A stretch of DNA of 64,000 nt, taken from assembly GCF_901709675.1 (NCBI RefSeq), contig NC_051100.1, forward strand, positions 12,382,286 to 12,446,285. The letters run 5' to 3'. This DNA is from Syngnathus acus. Its lineage: Eukaryota; Chordata; Actinopteri; Syngnathiformes; Syngnathidae. The notes below the pieces were generated by a model. The model saw only the letters and a list, made by a program, of their open reading frames with translations, did not search any database and was not told the DNA's origin. Of this stretch, positions 45,816 to 59,639 are shown piece after piece (position 1 is the first letter of the stretch; each line of letters starts with the position of its first letter). Made by a program: the position numbers and the translations under genes.

Positions 45816-46709
45816 CAGTGGTCCCCAACCTTTTTTTGCGCCACGGACCGGTTACGTGTCAGAAATATTTTCGCGGACCGGCCTTTATATAAATAAATAA
45901 TACATTTATATAAATAAATAATGCATTTATAATAAATATATAAAATACAATGAAATAAAATGATACGACTGGCATAAGAACAAGTATAAACGACATAAAA
46001 ATAAAACTCACCATTACGTTGAATTAGTGGGAGCACTGAGCTTGTTTCTCAGAAACGAGCCGGTCCCATCTTGGCGTAATCGGAGACAATGACACCCAAA
46101 GTGGTTAGAGTTTGTCTTTTAATGCAGGATGCTTGGTCTCCATGTGCAGAAGCAGTTTTGAACGCTTCATTGCCTCGTTAGCTAGCCTGTCGCCACATAT
46201 TACGCAGAGTGGGCTTGGCGCATCAGTCACCTGTGGCGATAAATCCATATTTTAAGTTGGACTCCAGAAATTTTCTTTTGAATGCAGCTTTCCTTTTCTT
46301 AGAAGTCGTGGCCTCTTCTTCTTCCGTCTCCTCATTGGGCTTTTTTCCCTTTCCGAAGAAGCTTTCCAAACATCTCTGTTTATTGCTCATATTTGCTTGC
46401 TTCGCAGGCTCGACTGAGGTGACATGTCACGTGACCGAGACGAGCGTCTTGACCTGAACCGACGGATGTAATTGGGAGAGACTCGCCAATTTTTTTATAT
46501 TTTTCAAAATAAATTTTACTCATTTTTGCTAGCTATGCGGGCTCGACTGGGGAAACATGTTACGTGACCAGGACGAGCGTCTTGACCTGAATTAATTGAT
46601 TGTCGATAAAAAAAAATGTTGTTTTTTTTTCTCTGTGCGGCTTGGCGGCCCAGTACCAAGTGACCCACGGACCGGTACCGGCCCGCGGACTGGGGGTTGG
46701 GGACCCCTG
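45816..46709 (-). mobile_element. hAT element remnant, copy A
   Basis: CAGTGGTCCCCAACC at the left and GGTTGGGGACCCCTG at the right form inverted ends. The exact 8-base duplication CTGTAGGG lies at 45808-45815 and 46710-46717. It is close in sequence to the element at 60256-61144, and both keep a minus-strand piece of a BED-finger transposase N-terminus. It was inserted into piggyBac coding sequence. Confidence 0.93.
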
Positions 46710-48639
46710 CTGTAGGGCAGTGTCTGCAGCGCCCTCTCTTCTTCGTCTTCATTGGGAAATGACCAAGAAGGTCCTTACGCACATCCGGTGGTGCGTGTGG
46801 ACATGTTTTCTTGGGTGAGACGCTGGTTGGATTCTCATTACCATTGACTGTGTCCTTCAGAATGAGAGAGGATGCTAGCTGTGCCTGGAACAGTCTCAGG
46901 TTCGGTGTCTCTTTCGGAGAGACCCCGAGAGCCTTGCAGTCCCGCTTGTAGATGAGCCAGCCGTTGACCACAGCAAGGGTGATGGCGTGCCAGAAGATGT
47001 ACATGTACCAGAGGCGAGATTTTACAGAGAACTTGTATTTGGCTGTGAATGAATCCAGCAAATCCACACCTCCCATGTATTTGTTGTAGATGCCCACGAT
47101 GTGAGGTCTTTCAACTTCTATGTAGGTCTTGTTGACTTTGTCCCAGCGTTGGATCTTCTCCACAGGCTCCGTTCCAGCAAAGGACGACACAAGTGTGACC
47201 GCTCGGTTGTCATACCATTTGACGGCAGAGATGTTGTGTTTCACCTCCACTCTGTAGTCAAAGGCTCCTCTCCCCTTCTTCTTCAAACTCTTGTCGCCTT
47301 CAAGGTTGCAGTTGGGTAGGCGCACCTGCCTGGCTGTTCCGACGTAATGTATTCCTCGATCAAGGAGCTTCTCTACCAGTGGAACAGAGGTGAAGAAGTT
47401 GTCTGTCTGACCTTGTAGTTGTGACCTTCTGGCAGTGTTGAAGCTAGCTTTGTCACAACATCACCAGACAAGCCAAGTTATGATTTGACTTGCAGTTCAT
47501 TGTTGCTTCCTTGGTAGACATCAAAGTCACACATCACGCCAGAGACTCCAGTTCTCACCCATACTTTGAAGCCCCATGGGTGTGGCTCGCCTCGCATGTA
47601 CTGTTTGATGCTACTGAATCTCCCCTTGAAAGGAATCATCATCTCATCCACAGAGTTGTGCTCTTCTGGTATCACCTGCAGGCAGTTCTCTCTGAATGAA
47701 TCAAGCCAAGGTCTGATCTTCCACAGTTTGTCCTTCTTTTCAGTCTCTGGTATGGTCAAGTTGTTGACAAAATGTAAGGCTGTCAACAAAGACTGGAATC
47801 TGTTCCGTGGCATCACGTCAGCAACAGGAGGGTGTTGTGTGTCTTCCTCCCAGTACATACGGGTACCAGCCATTTGTACTAGGCCCATCTGCAGGTACAT
47901 TCCCAACATTTTCTCAATTTCCTTGGAATTGGTGTTCACACGTTCCCTTTGTTTGAAAGCTGTACTCATTTGTGTTTGTCGTCAGAGACTGAATCATTTC
48001 TTTAGAAACAAACTGGTTGAAGTACTCCAGTGGTGTGTGGAGAGAAATCACATCTTCAGTGAGAGGTGGACCAGATAATTCAGCATTGGGGCTAGTGAAA
48101 TACTTTTTCTGCCACCGATATCTGTTCCGGGGCTTGGCCTGTTTGACTGGTTGTGGCTCAATGTCCGTGTCTACTCGGCAGTCAGTGGGTGGGTGGTTCT
48201 CTTTCACATCACCACAATGTTCTTCATCTAACTCAGGGGTCACCAACACGGTGCCCGCGGGCACCAGGTCGCCTGTGAGGACCGCATGAGTCGCCCGCAG
48301 GACTGTTCTAAAATTAGCTCAAATAGCGGCACTTGTCACTGAGCTGCATCTATTTATTTTACAGTCAAACCTCGGTTTACGAACGTCCCGGTTCTCGAAC
48401 AAATCGGAATTCGAACAAAAAATTCGAGATTTTTTGCTTTGGTTGTCGAACAAAATTCGGAGGTCGAACCTCGCGAGATGAGCCGAGAAAACCCGACCGC
48501 GCGGCCCGGATGCCGACTGACTCCGTTGTTATTGCGTTTTCGTTACTTTGAGGATTGTATTAACCCCTAATCATGCCTCCAAAGAAAGCAAGTAGGAGCA
48601 GTAAAGCCATCCTAAAACACAAAGACGCTCCTGAACTCT

Positions 48640-48935
48640 CTCCCCCCTTCTGCGTAGCGTCCTGTACTTTTGCGCTGTATTCTGACTGTCTGCTGTATGC
48701 ACACTTGCTCCGTTTTGCTCTTATTTATTGTGTTATTTGTTTATTTATTATTTATTCATCACTCTTATTATTCATTGTTTGTGCCTTCTTGTTTTTATTT
48801 TGTGTTGTTTGCTTGTATGTATGTCGTGTACTATGTCTTGTCACCGTGGGATAGTGGAAACATAATTTCGATTTCTTTGTGTGTCTTGGCATGTGGAGAG
48901 ATTGACAATAAAGTAGACTTTGACTTAAAGCAATG
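48640..48935 (+). repeat. Probable LINE 3' end inside the Tigger-like element
   Basis: T-rich sequence ending GACAATAAAGTAGACTTTGAC, which looks like the 3' UTR and terminal tail of a fish LINE. No reverse transcriptase is present. Confidence 0.5.
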
Positions 48936-48944
48936 GGACAGAGA

Positions 48945-49233
48945 CAGAGGCGTAGCCAAGCCGGGGCGAGCCGGGGCGGCGCCCCGGTTAGGACTCCCTG
49001 CGCCCCGGTTGAAAAAAATCGAGCTTTTTCGATTCTTCATTTTCATGCCGTTTTTTTCTTTCGGTTTTGCGCGAATGTGCTTGCGCTATTCTATGTGCGC
49101 GATGTTATCCATTCACCGTTTGCCTCCCGGACCCGGATGTTGTTTTAGCGATCAGCGAACGGCGTGGGTGATGTTCCATTTTCTTTCCTGTGGCCGTGCG
49201 CCCCTACTGGAAAAATTCCTGGCTACGCCTCTG
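48945..49233. mobile_element. 289-base hAT-type MITE, copy 2
   Basis: Same ends as the copy at 15651-15939 (CAGAGGCGTAGCCA ... TGGCTACGCCTCTG), with exact duplication GACAGAGA at 48937-48944 and 49234-49241. It differs from copy 1 at only a few positions. Confidence 0.94.
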
Positions 49234-49249
49234 GACAGAGAGCGCCCGG

Positions 49250-49830
49250 CGTGCTGCGTTTGCGCGATCGGACCAAATTAATCTCCCTGCGCACTGAGGT
49301 CCACTTAAATTTTGGAAAGTACATCAGGACTTGAAAAAATATTTTCTAAATTTCAGCGACAGCTCTGTCACAATAATGCGACCAGCGCGGTGCAGTTGCG
49401 CGGTCGGCGACGCGCTACTGTTGCGCGTTCGGCGGTGCGCTGCAGTTGCGCGATCGGACAAAATCAAGCTCCCTGCGCACTTTGGTCCACATAAATTTTG
49501 GAAAGCACATCAGGACTTAAAAAATATTTGCAAAATTTCAGCGACGGCTCTGTCACAATAATGCGACCAGCGCGGTGCATTTGCGCGGTGGGCGACGCGA
49601 TACGGTTGCGCGTTCGGCGGTGCGCTGCAGTTGCGCGATGGGACAAAATTAAGCTCCCTGCACACTTAGGTCCACTTAAATTTTGGAAAATACATCAGGA
49701 CTTTAAAAATATTTGCTAAATTTCAGCGACGGCTCTGTCACAATAATGCGACCAGCGCGGTGCAGTTGCGCTGTGGGCGACGCGCTACGGTTGCGCGTTC
49801 GGCAGTGTGCTGCAGTTGCGCGATCAGACA
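49250..49830. repeat. Tandem repeat, about 186-base period, three copies
   Basis: The landmark ACATCAGGACTT occurs at 49321, 49507 and 49692, giving spacings of 186 and 185. Each unit has GTTGCGCG(A/G)T, GTCCACTTAAATTTTGG, AAATTTCAGCGACGGCTCTG and TCACAATAATGCGACCAGCG. Confidence 0.93.
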
Positions 49831-50544
49831 AATATGCGCAAATGAAAAAATGCTTTAAAAAAGGCGGGGTTTTTTGTCTTGAAACGAATTAAATTTTTTC
49901 CCATTATTTGTTTTGGGAAGAATATATTCGGAATTTGACCGATTCGCTTCTTGAACCGCCTTCTGGAACGGATTGTGCTCGAAAAACAAGGTTTGACTGT
50001 ATTTTTGCTATTCTTGTTAAAATCACACTCACATGTGAACTGGAAATGACAATCACACATAGTGAAAGCCAAATTGAGCAAATTGGCTATTTCAGAAGTG
50101 TGTGTCAAACTGGTAGCCCTTTGCCTTAATCAGTACCCAGGAAGTAGCTCTCGGTTTAAGAAAGGTTGGTGACCCCTGATTCTAGCCAATAGCAGAGAGG
50201 GATAATGAACAATAGGACTACCTGACTCATGTTTATGTGAGAAAAAACCCCCAAAAAAACCCCAAAACACTATTTTTAATAGTTTTAAAAAAATGTTACA
50301 GATCTGCCACTGTGGGTCTTACTTCAGGACTGCACTGCCGGCGTTTCTATGCCTACATATACACTTTATTGTATGAAATAAATAGTACTTGAACATCAAT
50401 TTACATATTAATAGAAATATCTGCTCAATGTAAACGTGTCGCAAACTTCAGACGGAGGCGTTTTTTCTTTTAAATCAGGCACCGCAGTGGGCACCCAGCC
50501 CGTGTAAAGTGCATTAGAAAACCCCGCGTGAGGAGCTGCAGGAC

Positions 50545-50571
50545 CTCTTTTCTGCTGCTCCGCCATTTGAG
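50545..50571 (+). promoter_or_regulatory. rps27a: rps27a leader exon with 5'TOP-like start
   Basis: CCTCTTTTCTGCTGCTCCGCC begins with a C followed by pyrimidines, the terminal oligopyrimidine pattern of ribosomal-protein mRNAs under growth control. A donor GAG|GTGAGC follows at 50571, and the next acceptor (TTTTAG) precedes 50683. The exact cap site is inferred. Confidence 0.7.
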
Positions 50572-50699
50572 GTGAGCCGAGAACTACACGGCGCTCCCAA
50601 TTTAATGGCATATTCCCCGCAAATTCCAACATTTAACAGCAAGTACTCGAACAAGAATCTCTCTTGTGTTGTTCCCTTTTAGGTGGATTGAGCGCCAGG

Positions 50700-52135
<1,436 letters not shown>

Positions 52136-54498
52136 GCACACGGACGTTCAATAAAAACTCAACCTCAACCGTCTCTCGCTCTTTTCTCATTAGACGCACA
52201 AGTGCGTGCATAAAACATTAGTGCAAACATTTACTGAAAATTCTTGCAGGTTTTCACTGTTTACATTTTTTCCCCCTGTATTACCATCATTTCAAAACCT
52301 TATCTTCCTGTAATTCTCATTTCTCGTTCATGAAAGCAGACTGAAAAAAGCTTTTGCAACTATCAGCTTTTACTTTGGAATCAGAGAGGAAATGAAAGAG
52401 TGCATTTTGATTAAGTCAAAAGATGAATCAAAGTCAGCAGCCCTAATCTAAAAAAGGTTCAGTAAAATACATTGCTACATAACGATTCTGAGGATTAGTG
52501 GGTCAGATGACTGGATTCAGATCTGTTGTGTATACAAGTGTCCTGCAGAAGGCGCTGTGGCCAAATGATTAGGATCAGTTGAACACTGTCAAATTGTTTT
52601 AGGAAATTAGAAACACGTATACCATATTCGAATTAAAGTAATTTACAAAGTGTAAAACGTGAGAATTTGCCCGCTGGATTTTTTGATACTGATGAAATGA
52701 TTTGAGTTAATTTTTAGTTAAACACAGAAAACACATTTGTCTTAAAAATATGGTTATTTAATATTTTTACATTGGACAGACTGTTTACACTTTGTTTCCT
52801 TGGTAAACTAACATCTCATAACATCTGTCTTGCAAGGATCCTTACATTAGAAGAGGGGGAAAAAAAAACATTAGAATTGACTGCATTAAAAAAATGTCAC
52901 TCCGACAACACATTTAGCAAATTTCTAGGGATATGCTGACATTTTACAACAGCAACAATAGGTCCAGCAAAGCCATGCTTAGCGTAGCTTGGCACGTGCA
53001 AGCAGATACAAACTCTGTAGATCGACCATCTGCTCAAGTGATGTAATTTTGACAATTTTGCTTAGTCAGGATTTAATCATTCGACCTAAATATCCGCTAC
53101 GCTAAGAGAGCCTTAAGGAGAACTCTTGATTGAGCTAATAGACTTCACGTTGAGGTTCCTTCTGAAGAAAAGGCTCATGTTCAAGACAATAACAAAAACA
53201 TGTACAAGAATCTGATTGGACGTATGAAAGCTCAGTGGGAGGAGCCAAAAGCCCCCGCTTGCCTATGCTAGCAAACGAAAACAAGTTAGCCTTTCGCTCC
53301 TAATCGTACAGAATTAGGACGATTTACATGACCATTTGGGTAAACTTTGGTTTGTTTTGGGGCTGGGCCATCAATTGAACTTGTCAGGATGATTAACAAA
53401 CATTTTGGGGCAAATCTTTGTGACAGTTTAACTATCCACATCTTTTAAAATCAAGTAAAAGTATTTAAAACGGAACTACAAGAAACAATAATTTAGCACG
53501 GCAAGAAATGACTAATTATGTTGTCAAATGATATAATCCTTGGCCAGCTTTCCAAGGTGTGGGGCTAGCGAGTGAGCCGGACAAACCATGCTGACAGTGC
53601 TGGAGTACCTACCGAGCCTTTTTTGACAAACCCAAAGGTGCCGTTTTAGCAGGCACGGACGCGACTGCAGTTGTGACGTCACTCCCAGATAACTACGAAA
53701 ACGCTCAACATGGCAGCCCCTGAGATTGATGAGCTATTTTTATTCTTATGCCACAAAGGCAGGATTAATCCAAGCACTGTGTTTTCCACTAGTGCTGCTT
53801 AACTGTTCTCATCGGTACTGCCTAACACTGTGCACCAATTCGGTTTAACAAGCGTGCGCTCGCTCAGGCAACGCTTTTTGGGGCTTTCTGAATGAGCAAA
53901 CAGCACATTTCGACAATGCTCTGAGTTTATGAAGGTTTGAAGTGAAGCAGCGCAAGCTCGGGGCATATTTTCAAAGGCAGCTCTCATAAGTTCTTTCTCT
54001 TTCTAATATTAACGCTCGCTCTCATAACAGCCGACCACATTTGCTAACGTTGCCTAAAAAATTCTTTGTCTGTCATGTGGGTGTAGCATTTGCTATAAAT
54101 AGAGTTAAAATGCAGTTGGAGTCTTATCGGCTCCGCCCACTGAGATTTGTCTCCACCAATGAGATGAGGCGAGCAGCTCCGCTTCCCATTTACAAACAAA
54201 TGAACAACAACAAAAACAGGACGGTCCACATCTCCACGGTGATGACTCCATCGTCTCCCTGCGGCCGAGATACTTTCCCAAGAACAACACAACGAGGAAA
54301 TTCAAAAAGTACAACGAGGATTTTGGGGGGAAGAGGACAAGTGTATGAACAGGACAGGACGTTGGCGAACAGAGAAAGGAAGTGGTTTGCATTGCTTTCA
54401 CAGAAAGCGTCACTGGAGGAAGACGAGAAGAGGATGAGCTCCATGACTTGGGCTCGTGTTGTCCTTTTCCCCAAATTGTGTCGGTTACGTTTTATGCC
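52136..54498. other. No gene seen between rps27a and bmpr1a
   Basis: The first 20 bases hold the rps27a polyadenylation signal. The rest is AT-rich and without recognisable exons or mobile elements. Part of the 3' half is presumably the bmpr1a 3' UTR on the minus strand. Confidence 0.6.
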
Positions 54499-55332
54499 TC
54501 AGGTTTTGATGTCCTGCGACTCGCCCATCTTGGCCAGTGTCTTCTTCACTCTCAAGATGGTGAGGCGGGAGGCGGGACTTGCCGACCAGCACTCGCACAT
54601 CAGCTTCAGCATAGCGCGCAGACACTAAAAGAGCAACACACAGACAGACAGGCACACACACACATATATAGTTAGGTGGCGCAGACTGTTGCCGGGAGGT
54701 GGCGCCAGCCAATGGTTGCACCTCGTCGCTGTTCCATCTGTTGGACACGGTGGGGCGCAGGCCCTTGACGCACACCACCTCCAGCATGTCTTCGTAGGAC
54801 GGGTCCGACGGCACCATGTCGTAATACGGTAGCTGGTACTCCTCCACCATGCCTGCACGCACACAAGGTGAAAACAGGTTGGGCTGGGTGAAGATCCAGA
54901 GCTACTTTCTAGGAACCTTATTGGGGCCTGTTTCTTTTTTGCTTTCTTCCTCCTCCAACTAGTCATTGAAGGCACCTCGCGCAGAACGCAAGTGAGAACT
55001 TAAAAGAAGAAAAGAAACCTAGCTTCTAAAGATGGAAATTGACAAACACAAAAGTGTGCTCTGCATGTTTTTCTTGAAAACAAGCTGGTACTGTCTGCCG
55101 CACGGCAACAGCTTCCGCCTTTCACTCAATGCGTACGCGCTCCTGCAGCTACTTTGGCTCAACACCGGCCAACCGCCGTCGCGGTTCGACGATACACATG
55201 CATTCGCCATGTTTCTTTATGATTTTTGAGTTTCGTATTGAGTCTTTGGAGACATATGCGATGACACTACTTGTTCTTACACTGCTAACACATCGAGACA
55301 AACAGGGAGTAGGATAGCAAAGGAGACAAGGC

Positions 55333-55380
<48 letters not shown>

Positions 55381-58300
55381 AGGGGGGGTGGCTGATGCGT
55401 CGGTTCCGAAGTCGAAAATTGGTTTGTAGTTAGATGCAAAAAAATCACGAGAATCCGGTTCGTTTCTCGAAAAGTTCATAAGGATAGATTGATTGATAGA
55501 ACTTTATTCATCCCACAGTGGGGAAATTTTAGTATAGGCGTTTGTAAGTAGAGGTACCAATGTAAATGATACTCCTCCAAGCATGGTGTGCCGTCCCAAC
55601 ATGGACTGAGCTCAAACGACTGCATTTAAGGTGAACTTTGAAAGCTTATGCCTGGAATTAATAGACACAGACCACGTGGGGGGTGGTCGTTTCGCTGTCT
55701 TTACAGTTTGTTTTCATTCGTTTTAGAAAGGGATAATGTCGTTTTGGTCAGGTATGTTTTTGACTTTTTTTTCCCCACCAGTTTGAGTTGTCCTTTTTTG
55801 TCAGTTTATCACAAAGTGCAAGACGTTTGCGCAGACATTGTGTCGTACCTCCGGTGACGCAGCGTCGCGCCATCTCCCACACGACCAATCCGTAGCTGTA
55901 CATGTCAGCCATGAGGTAGGCCTGGAAATGATTCTTCTTCAGGCTCTCGTCCAGGACTTCAGGTGCCATGTAGCGCCGCGTGCCCATACGTGTACTTGGG
56001 GGGATGTCCACTTCATTGGTGTCGCTGGAGTAACGCAAAGTAGCCAGAGAGCGGGTTAGAGAGCAGGCTGGGGCGCGCCGTTAATCAAATTTGAGTCCAA
56101 CCTGTTGAACTTGACGGCAAGACCGAGGTCGGCGATGCAGCAGGTGCCATTCTTCTTGATGAGGATGTTCTTGCTCTTGAGGTCCCGGTGGGCGATGGCG
56201 GGTTTGACCTGCGTGCCGTGGATCTGCGTGTGCAGGTGGCACAGGCCGCAGGCGGCCGAGTACGCCAGCCGCAGAAGCGTGGCCGTGTCCAGCGTAGCCG
56301 TCTTCAGGAAATCGTAAAGCGAGCCGTTCTCGTGGTAGTCGCTGATGAGGAAGAGTCGCGTGAAGGCGCCCGTGCCCTCAATGTCTGCTGCGATGAACCC
56401 TGAAGAAAAACGGATCAGAGTTGTTGTTTTTTTTTAAATGAGTGAACAGATAGTTGTGAAAAAAAAGAAAATCGTTTAAAATCAAAAAGAATATAAATAT
56501 TTTTAAAATTAGAGAACAGATATTTCTGAAAGAAAATGAAAATCGTTCAAAATCATCATTGCTTACTTCAGAATCAAGAAAAAGATTTGAATAAAAAAAA
56601 AAAACACACAATGGAGATAATTCAGGGTTAGGGTATAAACACGCCATAATCAACCGACCGTGATTCCTGACATTAAATTGCAAAAATCCACAAATGACTG
56701 ACAGTCTATTTAACGGCCACAAAAACAACACCAACAAAAAAAATCCTGGGACAGGAAACTGGCTAAAAATAAAAAAAGGGACCCCTGCCCAAAACCCATG
56801 ACTATTTGACCCTGGACTGCAAAAATATAAGCATCCATTGCAAACGGCACTACAAAGTAGGGCTGCGCAAAAACACGGCTCATCAATGCTGGCATGTGTG
56901 AATGAATTTTTAAGAAGCCTGACAACAGAGCATTGACATGACATAATCATCATCATCTCGAGTCATGAGATTGCGTCTACCGAGAATGTTGTCGTGTCTC
57001 ACAAGGACGGTCTGGTAGATTTCGGTCTCCCTGAACCAGCTGGCCTCCTCTCGGGTAAAGAACACTTTGACGGCCACTTTCTCGCCTCGCCATCTGCCCA
57101 GCCACACCTTGCCGTAGCGACCTTTGCCGATCTGGCGCACCATCTGGATCTGCTTGGCGATGGTCCGATGAACCTTTTGTTTGAAATGACAGGGAAACAA
57201 GAAGTAGGTTTGATTCGATTCTATCGAAGCGATCGCTCACTTGTCGCAAGATGGACCGGCGGTGCAGCGTCGCACTCCTACCAAGAGGGGGAGCCCGGAG
57301 CCGCTTCCAGAGCTCTGCGATTGGTGGATGAGGTCTTTGAGAGACTCCCCCACGGGGATGAACCCTTCCTGTTCCACGTCTTTATGGTAGCGCTTACGCT
57401 CGCTCTGCCACTTGTACCTGACACGCACGCACACACGCCCAAAAATTTACACAGTAAACCAACAATACAAGCACACAGACACACATCATGGTCATGTGAC
57501 TGAAAGTGAGAAGTGATTGATATCTAGATTTCTGCTTTTAATCAAAATCGAAGAAGAGCAAAACAAACAACAAGCAGATTCCCATGTTGGAGTGACAAGG
57601 GCTGACGATAGCAATGTGAAAAGTGTGAGGCAAGCCGCGTGCATTGTTTGCCTGCGTCGCCGAGTATTTGGTGTACCTGTAGTAGCAAACCACGGTGACA
57701 CAAATGAGTGTGCAGCAGCAGACCGTCATGGAGATGAGGAAGGCCAACCAGTGGGGGCTGCCCTCTGGAAAGCAGGCAGATGAGGCGGTCGCTCAGAGAA
57801 GGCCATCGGACAGCCCTGAAGCCGCGACAACAAACTAGTACCTGAAGGATCCTGCGGGGGCAGCGTGGGCTGCAGGTCTCGGTTGCAGAAGTCGCTCGCG
57901 CAGCACTCGATGGTCCTCCTGGTCTGAGCGTTGGGGGAGTCCTGGCAATCCAAAGCACTCTTGCCTTACACACTTTCCAACTGTGCATGTGTACGCGCAC
58001 GCACGTGTACCTTGCACTGGAAGTGTGAGCCTTCATACTTCATGCACCCCGACGTGAGGATGTGTTCGCCGTGCTCGTCCTCCTCGATGATGGCAAAGCA
58101 CTGACCGTTGGTTCTGAGGATGGACACTTGTCAGCTCACAAGCAAAAAAAAACTCTCTTTCTCCCCTTCTCGGGTTTTCTTGATTTCTCCTGAGAGCATT
58201 TGTTGCCAGCACCAACTTGCATGTGGACCCTCACTCAGTTTTTGTCCTAAATGATGACGGGTTTTGTTGTGGACCCTTTATTTCACGACAATGACAAACT

Positions 58301-58832
58301 AAACGTGTCAGTAGACAAAAGCGTGTTTTGGTGGGAGGGACGAGAGTGGAAGAAAATGTCAGCTGGCTGAAGATGTACGCTCATGCACTTGCTAAAAGGC
58401 TGACCAACACTTTCTTTTTATACAAACATTTTTTGAGCACCACCTATATATTTTTGAGCATCACTTATAGACAGGACAAAAATGTGGGCCAAACGATCAA
58501 GCGCTCTCATCCAAAAGACTAAGATGGCTGCCTGTTGACAGTAAAGTACCCAAATCTATTGCTGGCAAGACAGAAGACGCGTTCGTCAGCACCTTTCTGT
58601 TGGCGGCCATGTTGTTATGTCAGCGCTGCGAAGCGTCCTGCCGAATGAACCAAGCGATTGTCTACTTACCGACAGGTGTTGTTGGTGGCGTCTTCGGGAC
58701 AGTAGCCTGAGCAGTAGCAGCTGAGGAAACGAGCTGCGTCCTCGGGGGCCACAGTGGAGTCCTCGCCAGGGCGCCCGGCCTCCGCTTTGGCGCCAGTGCC
58801 CTGGAGGACGTGGTCCGGATTCTGACCCGCCG
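54499..58832 (-). CDS. bmpr1a: Bone morphogenetic protein receptor type IA, 5' partial, ten exons
   Basis: Single-pass serine/threonine kinase receptor that binds BMP ligands with type II receptors and phosphorylates Smad1/5/8. Minus-strand exons: 58832-58670, 58113-58011, 57941-57842, 57764-57677, 57417-57282, 57173-56981, 56399-56102, 56024-55849, 54852-54722 and 54624-54499. Phases agree throughout (about 504 codons). Order: Cys-rich ectodomain (GQNPDH...[31 protein letters not shown]), transmembrane segment [22 protein letters not shown] box [11 protein letters not shown], then the kinase with [51 protein letters not shown] and C-terminal [23 protein letters not shown] and AVKFNSDTNEVD favour BMPR1A over BMPR1B. 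The exon for the signal peptide was not found and may lie upstream, beyond the repeats or the window. Confidence 0.94.
55337..55380. repeat. (TG)n microsatellite in a bmpr1a intron
   Basis: About 21 TG units. Confidence 0.97.
55480..55531 (+). repeat. Possible LINE tail in a bmpr1a intron
   Basis: GATTGATTGATAGAACTTTATTCATCCCACAG is the form often seen at the 3' ends of fish non-LTR elements. No body of the element is visible. Confidence 0.5.
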
Positions 58833-59639
58833 CTGCAAAAGCCAGGACAAAAAGTGTTATTAACAGGAAAACAACTGCAAGTGGGAGCAAAGCCGGCCTG
58901 TCCGTTTCCGTCCTCCCCGGGACAGTCAGGAATGTCGACGTAAGAAGAGAGACAAGATCACACTTGGAGAGAGGAAACGTAGAAAGCGTGTCTTGTGACC
59001 ATGAGAAAAGATGACGGTTGACGGAGTGAAGGAAGAGCAGGTTGGTGGCACCTGCTTTGTTCTCTAAAACTAGTAAGAGTCCAAGCACACGAAAAAAGAG
59101 CGTTTTGGGAGTTAGCAAGGGAATGACTGAATGTGGCGCCGTTCTGAATTGTTTACTCATTCCCTGCTGCTGAATCACAAGATCGGGATTTTAAGTGGAC
59201 TTTGGAGAGAGCCATCAGAGTGACGAAAAAGTCCATTTGACAAAATGTGTCCCCCCCTTTTAAAGCTTCCGTATCACGTTTGTAAATTCTAACATTATAC
59301 TCATTCAGTTGTGGTCTATATAAAGTGGAACAGCGATGCTTTTGTCTGAATTCCTCGTTTTGATAGCATCACAGGTCCTTCTTTTCTACTTGTTCTGAGG
59401 TGTGGCTCAGAGCAAGTCGTTTTGGTGCGGTCTCTTTAAATGCAAATGAGATGCTTCACACTCTTTCCTGTCGACGTATGTGTAGTTCTTTAGCCGAGGT
59501 AGAGTTTACTTGTGCCGCAAACTTTTTGATTGATTAAAAGATGTCAACGGCAGAAGACTTGTTCATACATACATAACGTAACAAAATAAATCCCCTCACA
59601 ATATTCATGAACACGTTTTGTAAACAAGCACTGTAAGGA
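58833..59639. other. bmpr1a upstream intron or flank, nothing recognised
   Basis: One minus-strand reading frame runs from 59178 through the exon at 58832, with a hydrophobic stretch ([20 protein letters not shown]) that mimics a signal peptide. This stretch is also the pyrimidine-rich acceptor tract (CTTTTGCAG), so I treat it as intron. Confidence 0.5.

Larger units (their letters stand above)
45415..48233 (-). pseudogene. piggyBac-type transposase pseudogene split by a hAT and a SINE
   Basis: Read on the minus strand in several frames. The N-terminal segment (to about 47914) holds LTEDVISLHTPLEYFNQFVS. The next (47960-47478) holds MLGMYLQMGLVQMAGTRMYW, FVNNLTIPETEKKDKLWKIR, SVDEMMIPFKGRFSSIKQYM and GFKVWVRTGVSGVMCDFDVY. 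The next (47290-46720) holds AVKWYDNRAVTLVSSF, GIYNKYMGGVDLLDSFTAKY and RLWYMYIFWHAITLAVVN. These are standard piggyBac family blocks (PGBD-like). The Cys-rich C-terminus is broken twice: RCRHCP ends at the hAT of 46709-45816, GYTDMQCYK resumes at 45807, and a SINE precedes the last piece CDVRLCVKDNRNCFWDYHC ending at TAA 45415. Frameshifts also occur near 47960, 47480, 47410 and 47325, so it is dead. Confidence 0.9.
48362..49999 (+). mobile_element. Tigger/pogo-like element, filled with other repeats
   Basis: CAGTCAAACCTCGGTTTACG and CAAGGTTTGACTG are inverted ends flanked by TA (48360-48361 and 50000-50001). Both ends continue with the GAACAAATCGG / CCGATTCGCTTCTTGAAC type of sequence usual for this group. 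From 48573 a transposase start MPPKKASRSSKAILKHKDAP is visible but is cut off at about 48637. The rest is a LINE tail, a hAT MITE and a tandem repeat. Confidence 0.8.
48234..50178. mobile_element. hAT element containing a second nest
   Basis: CAGGGGTCACCAACACGG at the left and GGTTGGTGACCCCTG at the right form hAT-type ends. The flanks (ATCTAACT / ATTCTAGC) are only loosely similar, so the duplication is imperfect or decayed. A TA-flanked Tigger-like element occupies most of the interior. The hAT's own sequence near the ends includes GTAGCCCTTTGCC and GGAAGTAGCTCTCGG. Confidence 0.78.

Noticed and set aside
58666-59178. Long frame into the first visible bmpr1a exon with a hydrophobic, signal-like segment
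   Set aside because: The segment overlaps a normal pyrimidine tract and CAG acceptor, the exon length of 163 bases fits the known gene structure, and the upstream residues match no receptor.
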